The translations under genes and the position numbers were made by a program. This document shows, in pieces, positions 14,806 through 19,731 of a stretch of DNA of 19,731 bases. This DNA comes from Syntrophaceae bacterium UBA2188. Its GTDB lineage: Bacteria; Desulfobacterota; BSN033; UBA1163. Below the pieces are notes generated by a model. It did no database searches. It was not told the origin of the DNA and saw nothing but the letters and a program-made list of their open reading frames with translations. The stretch is taken from assembly GCA_002327985.1 (NCBI GenBank), contig DCVM01000042.1:1004-20734 (forward strand). Reading direction: 5' to 3'. Position 1 is the first letter of the stretch. Each line of letters starts with the position of its first letter.

Positions 14806-14848
14806 AAAAGGGGACGGTTCTATTTTTTAAATAGAACCGTCCCCTTTT
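14806..14848. repeat. Perfect 20-bp palindrome with 3-base loop (AAAAGGGGACGGTTC type)
   Basis: The left arm (14806-14825) starts AAAAGGGGACGGTTC and the right arm (14829-14848) ends GAACCGTCCCCTTTT. The arms are exact complements over 20 bp around a TTT loop. The GGGGACGG...CCGTCCCC core with A/T ends resembles the REP-like elements that are mobilised by RAYT/TnpA-REP (Y1 transposase) proteins in many Desulfobacterota-type genomes, though no such gene is in the window. The transcript would form a very stable hairpin followed by TTTTCCCGTC, so it may act as a terminator for the upstream gene in either direction. It ends 32 bases before the P-type ATPase start. Confidence 0.85.
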
Positions 14849-14880
14849 CCCGTCTTTTTAAAAAGGAGGAGAATGGTTGG

Positions 14881-17556
14881 ATGAAATGGTATCAATTCGA
14901 TGAGAAAGAGGTGTTTAAAAAGATCGGGACTTCCGAGGAGGGACTATCCGAGAACGAGGTTAAGGAGCGCTTCGAACAGTATGGTCCCAACAAGCTTCCC
15001 GAGGGAGAGGGGATCAGCCGCCTCAAGATCATCCTTCACCAATTTACCAGTCCCCTCATCTATATTCTTCTCGTAGCGGGTATCGTAACGGCCTTCCTCG
15101 GGGAATATATCGACACCGGTGTCATTGCGGCCGTGATAATCCTGAACGCCATCATCGGTTACTTTCAGGAGTACAAGGCTGAAACGAGCGTTCGGGCTCT
15201 CAAAAGTATGATGGTTCCCAGGGCGAAGGTCGTGCGCGGGGGTAAAGAAAAGGAAATTTTCAGCGAGGAACTCGTTCCCGGAGACATCGTCCTGCTGGCA
15301 TCCGGCGGCAAAGTGCCTGCCGATCTGAGGTTCTTCAAGACCACGGAACTGAGGATTGAGGAAGCGGCCCTGACAGGGGAGTCTGTCCCTGTCGAAAAGA
15401 GGGTGAAGCCGATTGAGGACGAGAACCTTACCCCGGGCGATCAGACGAATATGGGTTTCATGGGAACGATCGTCGTAAACGGAAGGGGGAGAGGGATCGT
15501 CGTCGAAACCGGGATCAGGACCATTCTTGGCCAGATCGCCCGTGAGGTGAAGGAGTTATCCGTTACCCAGACCCCTCTTCAGCAAAAGATCGTCAAGTTC
15601 GCCCATTTCATCGGTTTCCTTGTTCTCGGAAGTGCCGTCGCCATATCGGGTCTGGGACTCTTACTCGGCATGACGATCGCAGAAATATTTAAGATCGCCG
15701 TGGCTGCCTCGGTTGCCGCGGTCCCTGAGGGGCTGCCCGTTGTCGTCACCATCACCATGGCAATAGGGATAAGCAGGATGGCCAAACGGAATGCCATCAT
15801 CCGAAAGCTTCCGGCGGTCGAGACCCTCGGCAGCGCCACGGTCATCTGTTCCGACAAAACAGGGACACTCACAAAGAACGAGATGACAGTGAAGGCAATT
15901 TATGATGGGGAGCATTCCTACGAAGTGACGGGAAGCGGGTACGAGCCGGAAGGGGAGATCTTCCATGAATGGGAGTCGTGCGATGCAGCCACTCTGGAGG
16001 GAATCTGTGGCGTCGTCCGAATAGGGATGCTCTGCAATGAATCGAACCTTTACGAGGAGAATGGGCAGTTTAAAGTTGACGGAGATCCCACAGAGGGGGC
16101 CCTCATCGTCTCTGCGATGAAAGCAGATCTCCGTTTTGAAGAGGAGAAAATTCGTTATCCCCAATTATTGATTCTTCCATTTGAGTCTGATCGCGGGTTT
16201 ATGGCAACCCTGCACCAAGACAATGGTAAAAAAATTATTTTCGTGAAAGGCGCGCCTGAAAAGGTCATCGAAATGTGCTCGCAGACGCCGGAGGGGGATC
16301 GACTCGATAGGGAAAAAACGCTCGAAATGGCCGAACATTTCGCAAAGGACGGGATGAGAGTGCTTGCGATGGCCTATAAGGAGGCACCCGATGATCCTTC
16401 AGAACTGACTCACCAAGACTTGGAAAAAAATCTCATCTTTGCAGGGATGCAGGGAATGATCGATCCTCCCAGGCCCGAGGCCATTGAAGCGGTGAAAGGC
16501 TGCCGGGAAGCAGGGATCAGGGTGGCCATGATCACCGGAGATCATGCCGTCACAGCCTCTGCCATAGGAGAGATGTTCGGAATCGCCCGCGAGCGGTCCG
16601 AAGTCTTAACCGGCAGGGAACTGGAGACGATGAGCGATGAAGACCTCTTCCGAAGGGTGAAGGATGTCTCGGTTTATGCGAGAGTCTCACCCCAGCACAA
16701 GCTCAGGATTGTTCAACAGGTCATGAAACATGGCGAGGTTGTGGCGGTGACAGGAGACGGGGTAAACGATGCCCCCGCCCTCAAGGCCGCGCATATCGGC
16801 GTTGGGATGGGAAAGACCGGCACCGATGTCGCGAGAGAGGCGTCCGATATGGTGATCACCGATGACAATTTTGCAAGCATCTTCCATGCGGTCGAAGAGG
16901 GACGGGTGGTCTTTGATAACATCCGGAAGGTAACGCTCTTTCTCATCCCGACCGGTTTTGCAGCGATTGTTTCCATCCTGGTTGCGATGGCCCTTGATAT
17001 CCCGATCCCTTATGTGGCCGCCCAACTTCTCTGGATCAATCTGGTCACCAATGGACTCCAGGACGTGGCCCTTGCTTTTGAACCCGGAGAGAAAGATGTG
17101 ATCAAACGGAGACCGAGAAGCCTGAAAGAGGGAATCATGTCGAGGCTGATGTATGAGAGGAGCATCCTGGTAGGGTTGATCATTTCTGCAGGGGTGATCT
17201 TCAATTTTGTCCAGGCCCTTGAGGATGGGGTTTCTCTGGAAAAGGCAAGAACTATAGCCGTGACCACGATGGTTCTATTCCAGTTCTTTCAGGCCTGGAA
17301 TTCCCGGTCTGAACTTCAATCGATTTTTAGAATAAGCCCTCTCAGCAACCCCTTTCTCTTTTACAGCATGGTGGCTGCATTTCTTGCACAGCTCGCCGTC
17401 GTCTATGTCCCTGCCCTCCAGTGGATCTTCCGCACCGAGTCGCTGAGTCTCGAGGAGTGGGGGAGGATTCTCATCATCAGCCTCACCGTGGTCATCGCAG
17501 TTGAAGTCGATAAGGCCATCCGAAGGCATAAGAAAAGGCTTCGGGCAAGGGAGTAA
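14881..17556 (+). CDS. P-type (type II) cation-transporting ATPase, ion specificity unassigned
   Basis: An 891-residue ion pump with all domains in order. These are the N-terminal cation-ATPase domain (1-60), M1-M2 (about 55-95), an actuator domain with TGES (165-168), M3-M4 with PEGLP (282-286), the phosphorylation site SDKTGTLT (Asp325), the nucleotide-binding KGAP (456-459), DPPRP (528-532), the hinge TGDGVNDAPAL (624-634), and M5-M10 with a typical C-terminal domain. It should be a catalytically competent pump. The layout is that of the Ca2+/Na+ pumps (PacL/SERCA-like). However, in M5 the SERCA Ca-ligands Asn768 and Glu771 align with Gly692 and Ala695, and in M6 Asp800 aligns with Asn724, while Asn796 and Thr799 are kept (720, 723). 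A plain 'Ca2+-ATPase' label is therefore unsafe. The binding site AAAAGGAGGA precedes the ATG. The MscS gene follows after 27 bases. Confidence 0.92.
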   Translation: MKWYQFDEKEVFKKIGTSEEGLSENEVKERFEQYGPNKLPEGEGISRLKIILHQFTSPLIYILLVAGIVTAFLGEYIDTGVIAAVIILNAIIGYFQEYKAETSVRALKSMMVPRAKVVRGGKEKEIFSEELVPGDIVLLASGGKVPADLRFFKTTELRIEEAALTGESVPVEKRVKPIEDENLTPGDQTNMGFMGTIVVNGRGRGIVVETGIRTILGQIAREVKELSVTQTPLQQKIVKFAHFIGFLVLGSAVAISGLGLLLGMTIAEIFKIAVAASVAAVPEGLPVVVTITMAIGISRMAKRNAIIRKLPAVETLGSATVICSDKTGTLTKNEMTVKAIYDGEHSYEVTGSGYEPEGEIFHEWESCDAATLEGICGVVRIGMLCNESNLYEENGQFKVDGDPTEGALIVSAMKADLRFEEEKIRYPQLLILPFESDRGFMATLHQDNGKKIIFVKGAPEKVIEMCSQTPEGDRLDREKTLEMAEHFAKDGMRVLAMAYKEAPDDPSELTHQDLEKNLIFAGMQGMIDPPRPEAIEAVKGCREAGIRVAMITGDHAVTASAIGEMFGIARERSEVLTGRELETMSDEDLFRRVKDVSVYARVSPQHKLRIVQQVMKHGEVVAVTGDGVNDAPALKAAHIGVGMGKTGTDVAREASDMVITDDNFASIFHAVEEGRVVFDNIRKVTLFLIPTGFAAIVSILVAMALDIPIPYVAAQLLWINLVTNGLQDVALAFEPGEKDVIKRRPRSLKEGIMSRLMYERSILVGLIISAGVIFNFVQALEDGVSLEKARTIAVTTMVLFQFFQAWNSRSELQSIFRISPLSNPFLFYSMVAAFLAQLAVVYVPALQWIFRTESLSLEEWGRILIISLTVVIAVEVDKAIRRHKKRLRARE

Positions 17557-17583
17557 TGGCCGGGTAAAAGAGGAGGAGGACGT

Positions 17584-18471
17584 ATGGATATGAATGCTTA
17601 TCTTCAAAAAGTGGTCGCATGGCTCTTGACAAGCGGCCTACACATCGCTTTTGTTCTGATCTTAGCCATGATCGCCCTTAAAGCGGCCAAAGTGCTCTCC
17701 AAACGTCTGGTTGACTTTGTCGTCCGGCAAAGAGAGGATATGGAATTCCAGAAGCGGACCCAGACACTCGCCGCTATTGTCCGGTACGTTACGGCCATTG
17801 TGATACTTCTCATTGCGGCGATGATGGTATTAAAGGAGTTTGGAGTGGAGATCGGCCCCCTTCTTGCCGCCGCGGGGATCGTCGGTCTGGCCGTCGGCTT
17901 TGGCGCTCAAAGCCTGGTCAAAGATGTGATCAGCGGGTTCTTTATCCTTTTGGAAGATCAAATCCGGGTGGGAGATGTGGTTCAAATCGCCGGCAAAGGA
18001 GGTCTGGTTGAAAAGATAAACCTGAAGACAACCATACTCAGAGACCTGGCAGGGAATGTCCACTATGTGCCAAACGGTCACATCGATGTCGTGACCAACA
18101 TGACAAAAGACTTCTCGCGTTATGTTTTCGATATCGGGGTTGCCTATCGGGAGGACATAGACGAAGTCATCGAAGTCATCAAAGAAGTTGATGAGGAACT
18201 CCGGAAAGATCCCGATTATAAAGATGATATTATTGAACCGATAGAAATATTGGGTCTGGACCAATTTGCGAATTCATCGATTATTATTAAAGCGCGCACC
18301 ACCACAGTTCCCATTAAACAATGGCGGGTAGGCCGGGAATTCAATCGAAGATTGAAAAAGAAGTTTGACGAGAGAAATATTGAGATTCCTTTTCCCCATG
18401 TCACCCTCTATATGGGACAAGGCAAGCAGGGCCAGGCCCCACCCCTTCGGATGGTTAAGGAGGGCAAATGA
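17584..18471 (+). CDS. Mechanosensitive ion channel, MscS family
   Basis: A small-conductance mechanosensitive channel of 295 residues, close to E. coli MscS in length. It has three membrane segments (about 17-36, 61-84 and 93-120). The last is the glycine/alanine-patterned pore helix GIVGLAVGFGAQSLVKDVIS (98-117). A beta domain follows (LEDQIRVGDVVQIAGKGGLV, 123-142), with VPNGHI (162-167), and then the alpha/beta vestibule domain ending near PFPHVTLYMG (269-278). Such channels open when membrane tension rises and release solutes during hypo-osmotic shock. The GGAGGAGGA run before ATG 17584 is the binding site. The gene overlaps the next one (acetate kinase) by ATGA, and the P-type ATPase ends 27 bases upstream, so the three genes probably form one transcription unit. 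Confidence 0.92.
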   Translation: MDMNAYLQKVVAWLLTSGLHIAFVLILAMIALKAAKVLSKRLVDFVVRQREDMEFQKRTQTLAAIVRYVTAIVILLIAAMMVLKEFGVEIGPLLAAAGIVGLAVGFGAQSLVKDVISGFFILLEDQIRVGDVVQIAGKGGLVEKINLKTTILRDLAGNVHYVPNGHIDVVTNMTKDFSRYVFDIGVAYREDIDEVIEVIKEVDEELRKDPDYKDDIIEPIEILGLDQFANSSIIIKARTTTVPIKQWRVGREFNRRLKKKFDERNIEIPFPHVTLYMGQGKQGQAPPLRMVKEGK

Positions 18472-19688
18472 AGGTTCTTGTCTTCAATTGTGGTAGTTCG
18501 ACGCTGAAATTCCAGGTGATCGACTTGGAGAAAAATACTCCTCCTGGTCGAGAGCACGGTTTGGCCAGCGGCATGATTGAAAGGATCGGCAGCAGTGCCC
18601 TATTGAAATTCGCTGATGAAGGGGGGCAACACCTGAAGGAGACGATCAGAGTGAACGATCATGGGAGTGCAACACGTCAAGCCCTTGATTGGCTTAAGAC
18701 TCTTGGGTATTTCGAAACCAATGGGATCGATGTGGTGGGGCATCGAGTCGTTCACAGCGGTCCTCACTTCCTGGAACCAACCCTCATCGATGATCGGGTG
18801 TTAGAGGCCATCGAAGCGATTAGCCACTTGGCCCTTTTGCATAATCATCCTTCGATTGAGGCAATCCGTGCAGCGAGGATAACACTTGGATCCAGGATTC
18901 CGATGGTAGCCGTTTTCGATACCACCTTTCATTCCGATATGCCTGAGCGGGCGTGCTGTTATCCTATCCCTGGGGAACTGACCGAGAAACATCATATCTG
19001 GCGCTATGGGTTTCACGGGATAGCCCATCGATACATGGTCGAGCGATATGCGGTCATGACCTCTACCCACATGGAAAAAACAAGAATTATTACGCTCCAA
19101 TTGGGTAGCGGCTGTTCCGCCACGGCAATTCATGGGGGACGTTCCATCGATACTTCCATGGGCCTCACCCCCCTTGAAGGCCTGATGATGGGGACAAGGT
19201 CCGGAGATGTCGATCCGCACCTGCCGGGGTTCTTGGCCCAGCGTGAAGGGATTAGCCTTGCCGAGGCAGAAGCCCTACTCAACAAAAAATCAGGACTTCT
19301 TGGGATATCGGGTCGCTCACAGGACATGCGGGAACTCTTGGAAGCAGAATCCAAGGGAGATGAGAGAGCGGCCCTGGCAGTGGAAATGTTCTGCTATCGG
19401 GTGAAAAAACAGATTGGTGCGTATCTGGCTGTGCTCGGTGGTGCCGAAGCCGTGATCTTTGGTGGAGGTATTGGAGAGAATTCATCGCAGGTGAGGAACC
19501 GTATCTGTGCGGGAATGCAGTGGTGTGGAATGGCGGTGGATGAGGATCGAAATAACAGCATGGTTGGGAAAGAGGGAATAATCAGTCAGGACAATACAAA
19601 AGTAAAAATTTACGTGATTCCTGTCAATGAGGCGGTCATCATTGCTCAAGATACTGTTCGCTTACTGCACCCACATTCATTGAGATGA
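18468..19688 (+). CDS. ackA: Acetate kinase-family protein (AckA-like, divergent active-site strings)
   Basis: A 406-residue member of the ASKHA acetate/butyrate kinase family, which interconverts acetate + ATP and acetyl phosphate + ADP. Seen here: KVLVFNCGSSTLKF with Asn7 and Ser10; GHRVVHSG with Arg93; AVFDTTFH with Asp151; RYGFHG with His183; MGTRSGDVDP with Arg244; FGGGIGENS (331-339); and PVNEAVIIAQ with Glu388. These cover the catalytic set known from Methanosarcina AckA. Departures are NCGSST for the usual N-A-G-S-S-S, FHGIAH for FHGTSH, and QLGSGCSA (211-218) where the family has HLGNG(A/S)S, so the conserved Asn becomes Ser214. Length and motif order argue for an active kinase, but substrate or kinetics may differ. 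AAGGAGGG lies just upstream and the ATG overlaps the mscS stop. No phosphotransacetylase or phosphoketolase is visible before the window ends. Confidence 0.88.
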   Translation: MKVLVFNCGSSTLKFQVIDLEKNTPPGREHGLASGMIERIGSSALLKFADEGGQHLKETIRVNDHGSATRQALDWLKTLGYFETNGIDVVGHRVVHSGPHFLEPTLIDDRVLEAIEAISHLALLHNHPSIEAIRAARITLGSRIPMVAVFDTTFHSDMPERACCYPIPGELTEKHHIWRYGFHGIAHRYMVERYAVMTSTHMEKTRIITLQLGSGCSATAIHGGRSIDTSMGLTPLEGLMMGTRSGDVDPHLPGFLAQREGISLAEAEALLNKKSGLLGISGRSQDMRELLEAESKGDERAALAVEMFCYRVKKQIGAYLAVLGGAEAVIFGGGIGENSSQVRNRICAGMQWCGMAVDEDRNNSMVGKEGIISQDNTKVKIYVIPVNEAVIIAQDTVRLLHPHSLR

Positions 19689-19731
19689 AGGAAATAGATT
19701 TAAGCCTTATTTGACAACGTTCAGGACATCG

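Noticed and set aside
14881..17556. Label as a standard Ca2+-ATPase (PacL/SERCA)
   Set aside because: The key M5/M6 ligand positions differ by eye alignment, so only the general P-type II pump call is supported.
19689..19731. Start of a further gene or a terminator after ackA
   Set aside because: Only 43 bases remain; no start with a binding site and no hairpin can be seen.

Overview
The window reads as a chromosomal segment from a Gram-negative, mid-GC bacterium. Evidence for that is a lipoprotein with a lipobox, a LapA-type inner-membrane protein, and intergenic palindromes of kinds I associate with Desulfobacterota/Deltaproteobacteria and neighbouring phyla. There is no rRNA, tRNA or other phylogenetic marker, so the taxonomic suggestion is weak. 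I see no phage genes, no transposase and no CRISPR array.

Bases 1-11516 form an alpha-glucan/trehalose block. On the + strand these are the 3' end of a malto-oligosyltrehalose synthase (TreY), the maltosyltransferase GlgE, a fused trehalose synthase-maltokinase (TreS-Pep2), the branching enzyme GlgB, and a large GH57 protein with a DUF3536-type C-terminal part. A convergent - strand gene encodes a GT4 synthase of the actinobacterial GlgA/GlgM type. Together they make a near-complete GlgE pathway. GlgM (from ADP-glucose and glucose-1-phosphate) and TreS-Pep2 (from trehalose via maltose) both make maltose-1-phosphate; GlgE polymerises it; GlgB branches the product; and TreY (with TreZ, not in the window) can turn glucan back into trehalose. 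glgE, treS-pep2 and glgB are tightly spaced or overlapping and look like one operon. The GH57 gene follows after a short palindromic repeat.

Bases 11517-14036 hold a divergent promoter region, a YajG-like lipoprotein, a small LapA-domain membrane protein, and a glycosyltransferase of the mannosylglycerate/glucosylglycerate synthase type (GT78/GT81-like). A 69-base double-hairpin repeat follows.

Bases 14037-19688 form a membrane/energy block on the + strand: a multi-spanning protein that ends after an MscS-like pore helix and lacks the channel's cytoplasmic domain; a perfect 20-bp palindrome; a type-II P-type ATPase whose M5/M6 ion-site residues differ from SERCA; a full MscS-family channel; and, overlapping it by 4 bases, a divergent acetate kinase. 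The last 43 bases hold nothing I can identify.

One theme could tie the window together: compatible solutes (trehalose, and possibly glucosyl- or mannosylglycerate), their storage as glucan, mechanosensitive channels and an ion pump would all serve osmotic or desiccation stress. This is inference from gene content only.
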